A stretch of DNA of 64,000 nt from Megalobrama amblycephala (Eukaryota > Chordata > Actinopteri > Cypriniformes > Xenocyprididae), in contig NC_063051.1 in assembly GCF_018812025.1 (NCBI RefSeq), positions 8,102,396 through 8,166,395 on the forward strand, read 5' to 3'. A program made the position numbers and the translations under genes. The notes beneath the pieces are model-generated. The model was not told where the DNA came from. It ran no database searches and saw only the letters and a list, made by a program, of their open reading frames with translations. Position 1 is the stretch's first letter; each line of letters opens with the position of its first letter. Of the stretch, positions 1-27,640 are shown in pieces.

Positions 1-128
1 ATGAAAGGTTAGACTTTTGCTAATTTTATGAATTAAAGATCAAAAGGATAAACAATGCAGATTTATTTTTACAGTCATCTTTGATCATATTTACCAAGGG
101 TGCCAATAATTCTGACCACCACTGTGTG

Positions 129-135
<7 letters not shown>

Positions 136-170
<35 letters not shown>
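136..170. repeat. (TA)n microsatellite
   Basis: Uninterrupted alternating TA following a short GTGTGT stretch. Confidence 0.95.
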
Positions 171-173
<3 letters not shown>

Positions 174-1100
174 CATTAAAGAAAAGAATTAATAATTTCC
201 TTAAAGAAAAGATGTTTTTTTATTGTGACTATTTTTGATGTAATAATTTAGCACATTCCCCTCCCCCTCATAATTCTATATATTTATATTTCTTAATTTT
301 TTTATTTCTTATATATTAAATATACATGCCCACACACACATATATGCACAGACACATTTATAAATTTGTTTTCTGATTTTTTTACACAATAGTTTTAACT
401 TAATACAGTTCATGTGGGCAGAAAAATGTGCTTGACTGTCATAAAAATAATGTAATAATGTAAAAAAACAAACATACACTTCATTTTCTAAACGCATAAT
501 ATAATTTCTTACATTCTTGTTTTCATTCTGGGGTAAAATATGACCTGGGTGTTTGTTTTTCTTTTGTGAGATTCTACCACAGCCAATGTAAACTACCTCT
601 GAAAGGCTCCTAATGCAGATCATTTCAGAGAGGGAAGCGTGACCAATTGCTAATTTGTGCCCAGTATGATGGTAACTTTGATTTGGCCTTTCAGGGCAAC
701 TGCAGTTGTTAGAATAAGAGGAGGGCGGAAGCTGTGTTACTGGTGGCAATAAGATTGTGGCCACACAGATTAGTCAGACAAACAGAGCAGTGATCCACAA
801 ACAACACACAGAAGGATCAGGTGGAAGCCACCATCAGATTCCACACTGTCCTGTGCGTTTATGTAGCCAAACATATGGCAATGTTTATACCGAAACAGCA
901 GAAGTTGAGCTGCACCTTGAAAACAGATTAGTAAGAATAACCACAGCTATTTCCCTTCATTTTGATAAACTTTATGCTCATAGGTCACAGACATTGATGG
1001 CGCTGTATCCAGGCAAGTATGTGAAGCTCGCTCAGACCACCAAAGACGGACCTTATAAAGCAACGGGTAACATCAGAATCAGAATGAAACTCTTTTGACA

Positions 1101-1106
1101 TTTATT
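1101..1106 (-). promoter_or_regulatory. candidate distal polyadenylation signal of raly
   Basis: TTTATT on the plus strand is AATAAA on the minus strand, in unique sequence about 1.4 kb after the stop. Other candidates in the AT-rich end (for example 301-306) exist, so the true 3' end is undecided. Confidence 0.25.
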
Positions 1107-1448
1107 TGGCACATACCGAGTAGTGTTTTCTGTCTGCCTAAAAGACAGATATTTGACCACTGGAGAATTTACAAAAATGTATTCTGGGGTGTAGAACTCA
1201 TCTTTTGGATGAGCATGACTTTCTGTCTAGAGCTCTGTTGGCAGTGAATTCAGACACACACTGTAAATCTGACTCGAGCTCAAGAGGTTTTTACAGTTTA
1301 AGATTATCCACTGAATTCAATTTCAATTTTAAAAAGGGTCCACAATTAATTGAGTACAATTTAATTATTTTGAATAAAAGTGTTCATTGGCTAATTAATA
1401 CATTTGAGCAAATATAAAAACTTTTTTCCTCATTTGTTTTGAACAGTA

Positions 1449-1552
1449 TACACTATTGGTCAAAGCTTTGGGGTAAATAAGATTAATAAAAAATTTTGTT
1501 TAAAAGAAGTTAATACTTTTATTCAACATGGATGAATTAAATTGATCAGTAA
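1449..1552. repeat. family A element, left-end fragment
   Basis: Begins CACTATTGGTCAAAGCTTTG, a diverged copy of the inverted-repeat terminus of family A, and breaks at the start of the array at 1556. Confidence 0.6.
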
Positions 1553-1555
1553 ACT

Positions 1556-2160
1556 ATGGAAGCTTGTTTCCGCCACTATATAAAAAAATAAAAAAAGTAA
1601 TGATTTTTTTCTCAGAATTGTGAGATAAAAAGTCGCATTTACCTTTTATATCAACTAAGTTATATTAACTTTATATCACCTAATTCTGACTTTATAACTT
1701 ATAATTCTGACTTTATATCACTCAATTCTGACTTTATATCTCGCAATTCTGACTTTATAACTCATAATTCTGACTTTATATCATGCAATACTGACTTTAA
1801 AACACAATTCTGACTTTATATCATGCAATTCTGACTTTATATCACTCAATACTGACTTTTTATCACTCAATTCTGACTTTATATCTTACAATTCTGACTT
1901 TATAACTCATAATTCTGACTTTATATCATGCATTTCTGACTTTATATCACTCAATTCTGTCTTTATATCTTACAATTCTGACTTTCTAACTCATAATTCT
2001 GACTTTAAATCATGCAATTCTGACTTCATATCACTCAATTCTGACTTTCTAACTTGTGATTGTTAATTTATATCTCGCAATTCTGAGGAAAAAATAGGCA
2101 GAATTGTGAAAAATAAACACACAGTTGTTAGAAAAAAAGTCTGAATTATTTGGCGAGCAG
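1556..2160. repeat. element built of short 'ATTCTGACTTTATA' units, GGAAGCTTGTTTCCGCC end
   Basis: The left end GGAAGCTTGTTTCCGCCA is the same terminus as the element at 3909-4438. It is followed by about 25 degenerate units of AATTCTGACTTTATATC(A/T)C type, then by inverted units near 2080-2130. No matching right terminus is visible, so this copy looks truncated. Confidence 0.75.
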
Positions 2161-2524
2161 AAGAGACTTTTAAAAACATAAAATCCAAACTTTATATAAA
2201 TAAAATATTATTGAATGTTTTAAACTGTCTTTCTGTTAGATGTGTAGCTTGAAATGTTAGTTTTTCATTAGAAAAAAACCCCTAATAATTTCCTGCTGTC
2301 ATTGTTTAATGGATCTTTAGGGACACCAAATTACCCCATAATGAATTACGCCATGAAACCAGATTTAGTGGTTTGTACTCACTAACTTCATTTTTACAAT
2401 CTGCTTTCTGCATGAAGAACAAACTTAGATCTTGAAACTCAAGCTTGGAAACTTGTAAAACATCTCATGGTTTGAATTATCACTGGTCCAAGAATCCACT
2501 GCCCCAGCTTTGAGTTCTTGCCTT

Positions 2525-17789
<15,265 letters not shown>

Positions 17790-17790
<1 letters not shown>

Positions 17791-18078
17791 ATATCACCTA
17801 ATTAATGAAGAAGTGATCAAAGCTCTCCTGACACCAGCAAAGCACATCTGATGTACTCCATTTCTCCTGGGCAAGACTGGCTACACCCTACGCAGTGAAA
17901 TCAGACAGCACTGTAATTAGCACACTGATCAAAGTGTTAATGATAGGCCATAAGAAAGAACAATCACACATGAGATCTCTGTATCTCAGTTGTTTCTCCT
18001 AGACTGCAATGGAATTCAGTTGAGAGCAAAGGGAGAAACTTTTGCTTAAGTCTCCTCTAGAGTTTCAGAAGATCTCTC
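17790..18078. other. candidate conserved non-coding island
   Basis: Non-repetitive, with homeodomain-like cores (GTAATTAGC) and two TGATCAAAG motifs resembling TCF/LEF sites, within 300 bp. Function is only inferred. Confidence 0.25.
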
Positions 18079-18644
18079 AATAATGACTACATTTACATGC
18101 ACCCTCATAATGCGATTAAAAAGAGATTTAGGCAATATTATGATTAAACTTTACCTCATGTAAACTTAATACTTGGATCACACATTGATGCGATTAAGCT
18201 CATAATTGTAGTAACCATAATCGTTAAATGTGGCGTATGACGATCGCAATAAACAGGCATGTAAACACTTTAATCGCTTTAATCTACGGCAGCGGCTATT
18301 TGCATAATAAATGCTATTTACACTAAGTGAAAATAGCTGTAGATTCTATTTACACCATGTAAAAGTATCAGTTCTTTGCAATAAGAGTAAATAGTAATTA
18401 GATGCTATCTATACTTTATATTGACAGATACTATTTACACCCCAGTATTTTTGTACAATAACAGGATGCAATAATATCATAGAGTGTAAATGATTATATT
18501 TATTAAAAATTATTAAATGGATGCTGCCTTTTTGGGAGAATCCTTACCCTACCCAATAAACACTTTTAATATCATTAAACACTCGTTCACAGTTTATTTC
18601 CACTTTTATTTTCATTTTTATTGAAAATAAATGCGAGCTCGGCA

Positions 18645-18722
18645 AAAAGCGGATTCAAACCCACATCGATTGCGTTTAAAGCCAGGTCTGCAAGCCATAC
18701 TCACTACTGCTATGCCACTGAA
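18645..18722 (-). repeat. tRNA-derived SINE remnant
   Basis: On the minus strand, GTGGCATAGCAGTAGTGAG (A-box-like) is followed by GGGTTTGAATCC (B box), the spacing expected for a tRNA-derived promoter. No tRNA cloverleaf survives, so it is not a tRNA gene. Confidence 0.5.
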
Positions 18723-19122
18723 GATGTTGAAATCCAAGCATCTTTTTTAAAACTTGAGTGGGCGGAGCAAGTGTAAATAGCATTTGCCAACAAGGGACGC
18801 TATTTGCACTTAGTGTAAATAGATGCTCTGTTAATCTATTCCACTCTGACCAAAGCGCGCATGTGCTTGTGACGTAAATAGATGGATGTGAGTAGATGGA
18901 GTAGATGGAGTGACTTGTTTTCCCAGACAAAGACCATATGTGGACATTTTCCAAGTTCATCTACTAGAATCATTCAACCTGAAGTAATGACAAAGCTTAG
19001 TGACCTGTGTAAGGTATAATTGCTGTGGAAATGTGAATGTACGCAGAGAGAGCGGCCTACAAGCTCCTTCTAAATGTTGAAGCTGGCTTCTGCTGATGAA
19101 ACTGCAAACTATTCAAACCCCC

Positions 19123-19536
19123 ATGTCATCCAAGATGTTCATGTCTTTCTTTCGTCAGTCGAAAAGAAATTAAGGTTTTTGATGAGAACATTCCAGGATT
19201 ATTCTCCTTATAGTGGACCTCAATGGCCTCCAAACGGTTGAAGGTCAAAATTATAGTTTCAGTGCAGCTTCAAAGGGCTTTAAACGATACCAGACGAGGA
19301 ATAAGAGTCTTATCTAGCAAAACGATCGGTCATTTTCGAAAAAAATTTAGATGTATATGCTTTATATAAACAAACGATCACCTTTCAAGTGCTTCCACCA
19401 AAACCGCACTTTTGTATTCTTCAAAAAGCTTACGCTGTATGTCCTACGCCTTCCCTATTCTACTTACGGAAAAAATGGAACTGCCGCTGCGTTCGTTCCG
19501 TAAGTAGAATTCCGTAAGTGAAAGTGAACTAATCCT
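19123..19536. mobile_element. TTAA-type element, right portion
   Basis: Ends AAAGTGAACTAATCCT followed by TTAA (19537-19540). The interior has a strong local inverted repeat, TTCTACTTACGG ... CCGTAAGTAGAA, near 19457-19510. The left end is missing. Confidence 0.6.
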
Positions 19537-19639
19537 TTAAGTCCTTACTCTGATTATTGGAAATAATCAACTGGTGCACATGCAAACATAGACAATGTCT
19601 CAAACAGTCCTTAGATTTGCCAAAATAACGAAGTCTAGG

Positions 19640-20110
19640 GCAAGCGACGTCTTATTTCAACTAGGGCACGAAATAATGCATAACTGCTGCCTTTCATGAC
19701 ACCCACTATTCACAATCAAATCAGTTCCCATTGGATAAATTACATTGAAGTAAAATGGACTGCATTTCATGAGCTACAAAAGAACAACCTCCAATAAGTT
19801 TTCCTCTGAGAAGACTTATGTTTCATAAGTTTCATAGTGAAGGGACATAATAAGTTAAGATTATTTTGGAGCTTATTATGAGGACAGAAAAGAAATCTGA
19901 GGTTAAAAGACACTGTGCTTCTGACCTCTACACGTGTGGCACACCGCTGTTCCTTATTAGCAGCGTTGTAGTGCGGCTGAATGTGAAATCAGGGGAGAGT
20001 GAAGACCAAACTGCAAGCCTGTCAGGGTCAATTGACTGTGTCCCAGGTTTGAGAGAAATAAGGTCTGTTTTGAGGGCCGTTCAGACAGCCGCTTCCCTCT
20101 GACAGGGTCT
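19640..20110. other. unique 5' region sequence
   Basis: No repeat termini recognised. A 78-codon frame at 19866 has no family resemblance. Confidence 0.3.
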
Positions 20111-20520
20111 GCTAATCACACAACATTCTCAGAGCAAGCGGAGGGGAAGGTCATTTAGTGTGAAAGAGACGTTTTTCCTCTAATTACTAGCGCCTCTGTA
20201 TATCTCACATTGCTGGGATTGTACAAGTCTTTGAAGCATGTGCTGCCTTTTTTCCTCCTTGTTACAAGGACCTGGGCAATAAAGGTTTTTGAACTTTGCT
20301 TTTTACTGCACGCTATCATCCCGCTCGCAGAAATAACCAGCCAATTCAATGCTGTGCTCAGACTCGCCTTTAAAATCTGCCTCCGTGGGACCCATTAACA
20401 CCTGTTAAAGAGTTTCTAAGAGTTCGGTTGTTGAAAGTGTCCAAAGGTTTAGGGATCGTGGAATGTAATTAAATGATCGATTAGACTGGGAAAACACTGG
20501 ACCAGATTCTTCCATCATGC
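20110..20520. other. candidate conserved non-coding island
   Basis: High-complexity unique sequence with CTAATTACTAG, CTTTGAAG and TTGTTACAAGG motifs and no coding potential in a family sense. Among the best enhancer candidates in the window by appearance. Confidence 0.3.
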
Positions 20521-20887
20521 CATTTTGGACAGCATCCTGACAGAAGCATTCATGCAGCTGAAAGACTCACACTACCTCCGGCTAAGTTAATGAGCTGTGG
20601 GTTTGCAGCTCTTCCATTTTTCCTCATTATGTCATTCACACAATTAACCCATTCAAGCATACTATTTTGCATGAGTTTAATCAAAATGAAACCAAAAAAA
20701 CAAAAACAAGGATGCACCAATTTGGATATTTTTGTCAGATAAAACAAAAACAAAAAATGCGAGGCTGATACTGATTCTGATCCTTTTGCTACTTTTTTTT
20801 TGTTTTGGAATTATGGAATTACGCATTTAAATAAACACATATTATATTATAATAATATATAAACAAATATACTATATATAATTTATT

Positions 20888-21180
20888 CCTGTGATGGCAA
20901 AGCTGAATTTTCAGCAATCAAAAATGATTTCTTCAGAAATCATTCTAATATGCTGATTTGATGTTCATAAATATTTTTTCTTATTATTCAATGTTGAAAA
21001 CAGATGTGCTGCTTAATATTTATGTGAAAACCATGATACTTCAGGATTATTTGATGAATAGAAAGTTCTAAAGAACAGCATTTATTTGCAAAAGAAATTT
21101 AATTGTGACATAAATGTCTTTACTGTCACTTTTGATCACTTAATGCATCTTTATTCAAATAATAATATTCTTAAAAATAT
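20888..21180. mobile_element. family A element, partial
   Basis: GTGATGGCAAAGCTGAATTT through TTTACTGTCACTTTTGATCA, lacking clear outer termini. Confidence 0.7.
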
Positions 21181-21199
21181 TATAGTGTCTCTTATTTAA

Positions 21200-22131
21200 T
21201 CTCTAATCAATAAACCCCACTTTATACCAATTGTGGAACAGTGGAAAAACATAACATTATCACTGTGATTGTGATTATTACAATCAAAACTACATTTATA
21301 AAAAGTGAACTTAAAGTGTTCTTTCTTTACAACAAAAATAACATTTTTGCTCTTTCACAGCAGTTTGTTTCATTATGTATTGGATGAGACACAGTTGTGG
21401 TCCAAAGCCATGAAATCGTATTTTGCATCATTTTATTAAAAATTAATTTGATAATATAATTATTTAGCTTTTTTCTTCTACACTGCGCATGCCATTCACA
21501 GACTCTTGTCAGATGCAATACCTCTTACTTGTTTTGATGATTTAATGCAAGCAATATATTGCATATGTTTCACCACATCAAGTTAAGGGAAAAACTACTT
21601 TAGGCATTCTAGAAAAAAACTCTGATGCTGAATATAAAATAAAAGTGACTCTCACCAAAGAAGGCAGAGAACTGTGCACATATAAACACAAATACTTGCA
21701 TCATTATGGGTCAAGACTATTCTTTTGATGCTCAACAACATCAAACTCATACGAGAAGCATCCAACATGCTTTTCATTTCCAGATTTCATTTATTCTTGA
21801 ATGTATTCATTGATTAGATTATGAGCAGAAAAAAACCTATACAATGCAATAAATATACCTCATAAGTTATTATTAAAAATACTATTTTTTAGTAATAATA
21901 ATCAGCATTTTTCATGCTTACGGACAATATGCTGATCATTTCAATTTGATCAATAATTGGCTGATACATCTGTGCAACAAGTATAACTGGCATATTTAAT
22001 CACCAGTAATGTGGTGAGCACAGGGAACTGTTTTTTAACAGTGTAATGGATGAAATTAACAGAGCAGAGATTGAATTGGATAGAGTCCAGGCCAAACAGC
22101 AAAGCGGTCCATCAGGAATAGAGACACCGAG

Positions 22132-22162
<31 letters not shown>

Positions 22163-22610
22163 CACTGTGAGGTAAGCATATGACTCTGGCACGCAAATGT
22201 TTGACTCTCCAGACATTTGGCAGCCGCACGAGTTTCCCAGAAGCAGCAGCTTGCACTGCACAACACACTAACACCAGGTTATTAAAATGTCCGGGGAGCT
22301 GGATGGATGATCATCTGCCTTTACTGCTGACCTGAAGCCTGTTTTGCATTTTGTAGTAGTAACATTTCAGGTTAAAGTGTGTTAAACTGAGCTCTCAGCA
22401 CTTTCGGCATACTGATAATGTGCTCATACGAGTATATCATTTACTCATAATGGATTCAACACTTCTTAAAGAACACAAGATAAATTGAGATTTTAAAATT
22501 ACAGTGCAGTTATGTGCGGTTTATTGACTGTTGGTGATCTATTGTAAGATTTGCTGTAAAGGTGCATCTGAGTCTTAAACTATGGATTCTGTCTACACTG
22601 TAGAAAATAT
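21200..22610. other. unique / AT-rich 5' region sequence
   Basis: AT-rich to about 22000, then a more complex block to 22600 containing a (CT)n run. No gene seen. Confidence 0.35.
22134..22158. repeat. (CT)n microsatellite
   Basis: Uninterrupted CTCTCT run; the minus-strand Arg/Glu-alternating frames here only translate it. Confidence 0.95.
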
Positions 22611-22659
22611 TAGTAATTTGGAAAATGCTATACAAAACATGTTAATTGGTAATAATAAT

Positions 22660-22770
22660 AATTTTATGGTAGACGTGCAGAATAAGGCGTTCATATGTGC
22701 TTTATAAGTACTAATAAGCAACTAGTTAATAGTTACTTTATTAAGTAATATGGTTGCATTTAGGTATTCA
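22660..22770. repeat. fragment of GGTAACAC-type element
   Basis: Contains ATATGTGCTTTATAAGTACT, the reverse complement of the motif found at 32338 and 55580. Confidence 0.5.
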
Positions 22771-22817
22771 GTCTTCTGAATGTATTTAGTTTATATATAG
22801 TAACAGTGTCATTATTT

Positions 22818-22872
22818 GTATATAATATAATATAATATAATATAATATAATATAATATAATATAATATAATA
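22818..22872. repeat. (TATAA)n pentanucleotide microsatellite
   Basis: About eleven tandem TATAA units. Confidence 0.95.
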
Positions 22873-23046
22873 AAAGAGCATATATAAAATATGAGTAAAC
22901 TGAAACCTTGGCAGATCCATGAGTCTATCATAGTAAAAACACAATGAGCAATTATACATGCACACTACCCTTGATCAGCTATGTAATTGCCATAATGCAG
23001 AACAAATTGAATTTTGTTTGACTTTACAAAGTCATGTGCTTGAACT

Positions 23047-23052
23047 CTCTCG

Positions 23053-23091
<39 letters not shown>

Positions 23092-23092
23092 T
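23047..23092. repeat. (CT)n(CA)n compound microsatellite
   Basis: CTCTCT run directly joined to a CACACA run. Confidence 0.95.
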
Positions 23093-23496
23093 AGTGATTA
23101 CTGCACGTGGGTGCTGGGGATAATTTATATTCTATTTGAGCTTGTGCCAAAATCATCTCTGTCAGTAACGGTATTTTACAGACAGGCAAATGTGTTTGGA
23201 GGTCACTTAATAGCTCCAAATGAGACCACCTGCCCCTCCCTGCATGTACAAACCGAACAAGCATGAAACTGTCTGGTACCTTTTCCTGAGATGTTGATAG
23301 CCCTCTTTTGGGATCAAACAGCATCAAATTCTGTTTGGAAACAGCACTTTGGGAATTAGGTTTCCTCCACGGTTGCCTAAGGCAACTAAATGAGAGTCTG
23401 AGCATTGAGGAAGGCATAAATTCATCAGCCAATCAGCTCCTCAGGTGCTTTTTACTGGATGCAGCATGCACAACCTTGGTGCGAGCAAAGATTTAA

Positions 23497-24171
23497 AGGT
23501 CCTGTTCTTCGTGATCCCATGTTTCAAACTTTAGTTAGTGTGTAATGTTGTTGTTAGAGTATAAATAAAATCTGTAAAATGTTAAAGCTCAAAGTTCAAT
23601 GCCAAGCGAGATATTTTATTTAACAGAAGTCGCCTACATCGAACGGCCAGTTTGGACTACATCCCTCTACTTCCTTCTTTAATGACGTCACTAAAACAGT
23701 TTTTTGACTAACCTCCGCCCACAGGAATACACAAGAGTTGCGTTTGTAGAGTGTGTTTGTCGCCATGTCGTCGAAACGCTGTTATTTTCATCCCGCAGTC
23801 CAATCACCGGGTCTGATTCCGGCTCAAATTGATAGGGTAAAATTAAAGACATGTTTACAATAACACTGAGCGCGTGCATCTCCACGTTATGGTAAGAGGC
23901 GTGACTTTTCCGGGCACGGTGCGCTCAGAGCTGTCGAATCACAACACAGGAACCGCTGGCACAATCAGAACTCGTTACGTATTTCTGAAGGAGGGACTTC
24001 ATAGAACAAGGAAGTCATCAGCCCGTTTTTATGACAGTGGAAACAGCGTTATACAGATAAGTAAATTATGTGAAAAATACTGTGTTTTTTTACACGCGAA
24101 ACATGAACACATGTTATATTGCACACTATAAACACAATCAAAGCTTCAAAAAAACACGAAAAACGGGACCT
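23497..24171. mobile_element. TTAA-flanked element (AGGTCCTGTTC / GGGACCT termini)
   Basis: TTAA at 23493-23496 and 24172-24175 flanks a 675-bp element with short inverted termini (AGGTCC.. / ..GGGACCT). No transposase. Confidence 0.8.
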
Positions 24172-24539
24172 TTAAAGAGATTTTTGTTTTATTTGATTGT
24201 TAAAGGAATAAACTCTAAAAGAGTACAATTTGCTTTCTTCTGTGGTGTGGAAACAATTTTCACTCAAAAATAGCAAATTTCACAAATAATTACAAAGTAA
24301 CAGGTTGAATTAAACATGAAATTCTGAAGTAGAAATAGTGCAATAGTATCTTCTTGAAAAACATCAGTTTTATCTACCGTTTTGAAAAATTATTTATTAT
24401 TTGTATGAATGATCTTCCCTAAAGCATTGTAACTTAGGTAATGCTTGAAAATCAGCGTAGATCTATGAAGTGACAAACTGCAAAATTGCACCTAAAATGG
24501 ATGGTTGAAATTTGTGTCATTATTCATAAAAAACACTGA

Positions 24540-24645
24540 GACTTGATGTTCCACAGAGGAAAGAATCTCATACAGGTTTGGAACGACATGAGGTATGAGT
24601 AAATGATGACAGAATTTTCATTTTTGGGTGAACTGTTCCTTTTCT
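24540..24645. repeat. TTAA-type element, right-end fragment
   Basis: Ends CATTTTTGGGTGAACTGTTCC, the common AGGGATAGTTCACCC terminus in inverse, but the final bases and TTAA are lost. Confidence 0.6.
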
Positions 24646-25126
24646 ATGCAGTGTGCAATGTAACTCATTAATATTTTATTTAAATAATCTTTCAAATAAT
24701 ATTCAATAAATGCATTAAATATATGAATATGTAAATAAACTCATTTGTGTTTGTACAAACAAAATGGTGGCATGATTGTTGCAGACAACTGTATAAATGA
24801 GATTAAGAAGAAAAACTGCCAAATATTGCACATTTTTGCTAGCCTCCTTCCTCTTCCTTTCAGACACCCAAGGGCGTCAGTTGTGCAGCATTGCTGTCAC
24901 CGTTATCACTCCGGGGAGTAAAGAGCAGACCACCGCTTGATTGGCGAATGTCCCTCAAGCGTAGCTCTCACCTCCCTATTGTGCACACCTCAATACTGGC
25001 AACACACTGGACCTCGTTATGCTCAGTATGTCACTGCCAGTATCAGTCACAGGGTCTCAGTGGGATGCTTACACCTCGACCCACAGATGAATGTTAAATA
25101 CTGTTTTGCACAAAATTCTCAAAACA

Positions 25127-25584
25127 AATATACCGTTCAAAAGTTTAGGATCAGTGCGATATTTGCATTAAATTGATCAAAAGTGACAGTAAGAATTTCG
25201 TAATGTTACAAAAGATTTGTATTCAAAATAAATGTTCTTTTGAACATCCTATTAATAAAATAATCCTGAACTACTGTTTTCAACATTGATAATAATAAGA
25301 AATATTGAGCAGCAAATCAGCATATTAGAATGATTTCTGAAAGATCATGTGACTGAAGACTGCAGTGATGCTGGAAATTCACCTTTGATCACAGGAATAA
25401 ATTACATTTTAAAATATATTCAAATAGAAGGCAGTTATTTTAAATTGTAATAATTTTTCACAATATTACAATTTTTACTTTATTCTTGATCAAATAAATG
25501 CAGCCTTGGTGAGTTTAAGAGACTTCTTTCAAAAAACATTTTAAAAAATCTTACTGACCCCAACTTTTGAACTGTAGTGTATAG
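25127..25584. mobile_element. family A element, near full-length
   Basis: Left terminus ACCGTTCAAAAGTTTAGGATC; right terminus ACCCCAACTTTTGAACTGTA. The inner inverted symmetry is partly preserved (ATCAAAAGTGACAGTAAG and the poly-T/A middle). Non-coding. Confidence 0.85.
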
Positions 25585-25637
25585 GAAATTAGGTTGAATA
25601 TTTAGGAAACCAAATACAAATATTTCCCATTAGTTAA

Positions 25638-26065
25638 AGGGATAGTTCACAGAAAAATGAAAATTCTGTCATCATTTACTCATCCTCAAGTTGAATTTCT
25701 TTCTTTTGCTGAACACAAAGGAAGATATTTTGAAGAATGTCGGTAACAAAACCCCATTGACTTCCAAAGTATTTTTTTCCATACTATGGAAGTCAATGGG
25801 GCCCATCAACTATTTGGTTACCCATAACCCAGGGGTATCCAAACTCAGTCCTGGAGGATGCAAAGTTTAGCTCCAACCCCAATTAAACACACCTGAACTG
25901 GCTAATCAAGATCTAACTAGGCAAACAGAAACTTACTTCCAGGCAGGTGTTTTGGAGCTGGTTGGAGCTAAACTATGCAGGACAGCGGCCCTCCAGGACC
26001 AAGTTTGGACACAACTAAATAAGTGAATAAATGACAGAATTTTCATTTTTGGGTGAACTATCCCT
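25638..26065. mobile_element. TTAA-flanked palindromic element (AGGGATAGTTCAC)
   Basis: TTAA at 25634-25637 and 26066-26069; termini AGGGATAGTTCAC ... GTGAACTATCCCT. Contains a nested second element at about 25829-26012. Possibly of the Angel-like type of fish inverted-repeat elements; the name is uncertain. Confidence 0.88.
25829..26012. mobile_element. nested 'CAGGGGTATCCAAACT' element
   Basis: Starts CCAGGGGTATCCAAACTCAG and ends CCAAGTTTGGACAC, with partial inverted arms (TTAGCTCCAACC / GGTTGGAGCTAA). It interrupts the TTAA element, so it inserted later. Confidence 0.8.
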
Positions 26066-26137
26066 TTAAATTACAACTTTAAAACATAAAACCTGTTTAA
26101 CAGAATGCTGTTTATAGTTAAGATCTGTCATTATTGG

Positions 26138-26141
<4 letters not shown>

Positions 26142-26165
<24 letters not shown>
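26142..26165. repeat. poly-A tract followed by AAAG units
   Basis: About 24 uninterrupted A, then GAAAGAAAGAAA. Confidence 0.95.
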
Positions 26166-26168
<3 letters not shown>

Positions 26169-26397
26169 AGAAAGAAAACCATGCAGTCGCAATGAACGTC
26201 ATAAAAGCAGTCTATAACTCATTGACTTTTTCAGTTTCTTCCTCACACACAGCTATCAGCTTATTAAGAATATAGTGTACAAATCACATGGACCACATTT
26301 AGAATAATTTATGGGTGTGTTATTGTGATTCTGGAGCTTGACATTCTCTTTCTCTTTCATTATATTAAACACAATGGCCAGGACATTCTTCAAAAGA

Positions 26398-26503
26398 CCT
26401 CCTTTTGTGTTCCACAGAAGAGAGAAAGTCAAATCAGTTTAAAGCGACACAAGGGTGAGCAAATGATGACAGAATTTTCATTTTTAGATGAACTATCCCT
26501 TTA
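26398..26503. repeat. TTAA-type element, right-end fragment
   Basis: Ends GATGAACTATCCCTTTAAA; the left part is diverged or missing. Confidence 0.6.
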
Positions 26504-26509
26504 AACCAG

Positions 26510-27640
26510 ACAGCATGGCAGCTGAGGAAAATACACACGGTTGGTGGCTGCTTGTGTCAAATTTATATCTCTAAGCCCCCCCCCCCCCCCCCATCCACTC
26601 CAAATTCTCTATTTTCTTTTTTCTCGACTCTGAGGGCAGGTGTTGCCAGAGATAAAAGAGAACGCAGAATAAACGAGTGTGCTTATAATGATGACGTCCC
26701 CTCTCATCCCTGCTTTTCCTTTTCTCTATCTCACTTCGCTAATTTCCCGTCAGCGTCTGATGTCTTGCTTATTACCAATGGCCTCTGAAACCACAGAATA
26801 ATTAGCCAAGGAAAATAAACACGGGGTGCCAACGGATGCATGAAGGTCATCGGGTGTCATACTTCACTGTGAGCTGGATGACGAGGGATATGGGGGTTGC
26901 TGCAGATGAACGGATGACAGTATTGATTATTTTTTTCGGATGACAGCATTTGATTATGTTTGAGTTATTGGATCTGTGCTGTGGTTGCACGTGCTGATGC
27001 TAAGAGAGAGGGTCGGCAGCACTGGGAAATGTGATTCTAATGGTTGGCACCAGCTATGTTTTGTATGTATGTATGTGTGGTTCTATATGTTTATGTGTCC
27101 TCTGAGCTACAGGCACCTATATGTCAAGTTCACAGTGATTAGTCATAAAAACAAAAGCAGAGAGAAGGAAATAGCTTTGTCTTGTTTGTGGAGTAGGGCT
27201 TCTTTTTTCAGTACATGAACAATTGGGTGTTGGTGTTTCAGCATGCCCGCATGAAAAGCATGAAACAAAGAGGACTATGAGGGTCTTAACAAATATCATG
27301 GCAAGAAAATTTCCAGTCGTTTAAAATAACTAATAATTAAATATTATTATTTTAAATTATATTTATCAACATTTGCATATGGCATGGTTTAATATTTTAA
27401 CAAAATGTATTTTATGTATTCATAATTATGCAATACCACATTCATAGTGAGCGTTTGTGTGTAGCCTACCAGCGGCCAAGTGCAGCAGACATTCAGACCG
27501 ACTTTGTGATGTCGAGTTTGATGTTGCTTTTACACAACAGTTCAGCAAACAGTAAGTTAATATTGAGTAACTTACATTTTAGGCACAATATTTCCATTTA
27601 CTTTATCTATTTTTCATTCCAAAATAAAATAGCTTGACAA
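26510..27640. other. unique island with poly-C tract
   Basis: The poly-C tract at about 26575-26592 is rare in this AT-rich DNA. 26760-26960 holds three related GGATGACAG/GGATGACGAG copies. Short frames have no family signal. Confidence 0.35.

Larger units (their letters stand above)
1..1440. other. raly 3' UTR / downstream flank, mostly unique
   Basis: AT-rich, with a (TA)n microsatellite at about 136-170 and poly-T tracts. From about 500 to 1400 the sequence is higher in complexity and not obviously repetitive. A 113-codon open frame at 757-1098 (plus) has no recognisable family features and is not called as a gene. Confidence 0.5.
18082..19600. mobile_element. nested repeat cluster (ACATTTACATGCAC element, SINE, TTAA-type end)
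   Basis: 18082-18285 resembles a dispersed element (GACTACATTTACATGCACCC ... GGCATGTAAACACTTTAATC) with a possible right remnant at 19545-19600. Inside are a TGCTATTTACACTAAGTG-rich repeat (18300-18850), a tRNA-like SINE piece and the right half of a TTAA element (19123-19536). Confidence 0.5.

Noticed and set aside
757..1098. 113-codon plus-strand open frame downstream of raly
   Set aside because: No recognisable motif, unsupported start, opposite strand to the raly 3' UTR, and frames of this length occur by chance in 64 kb.
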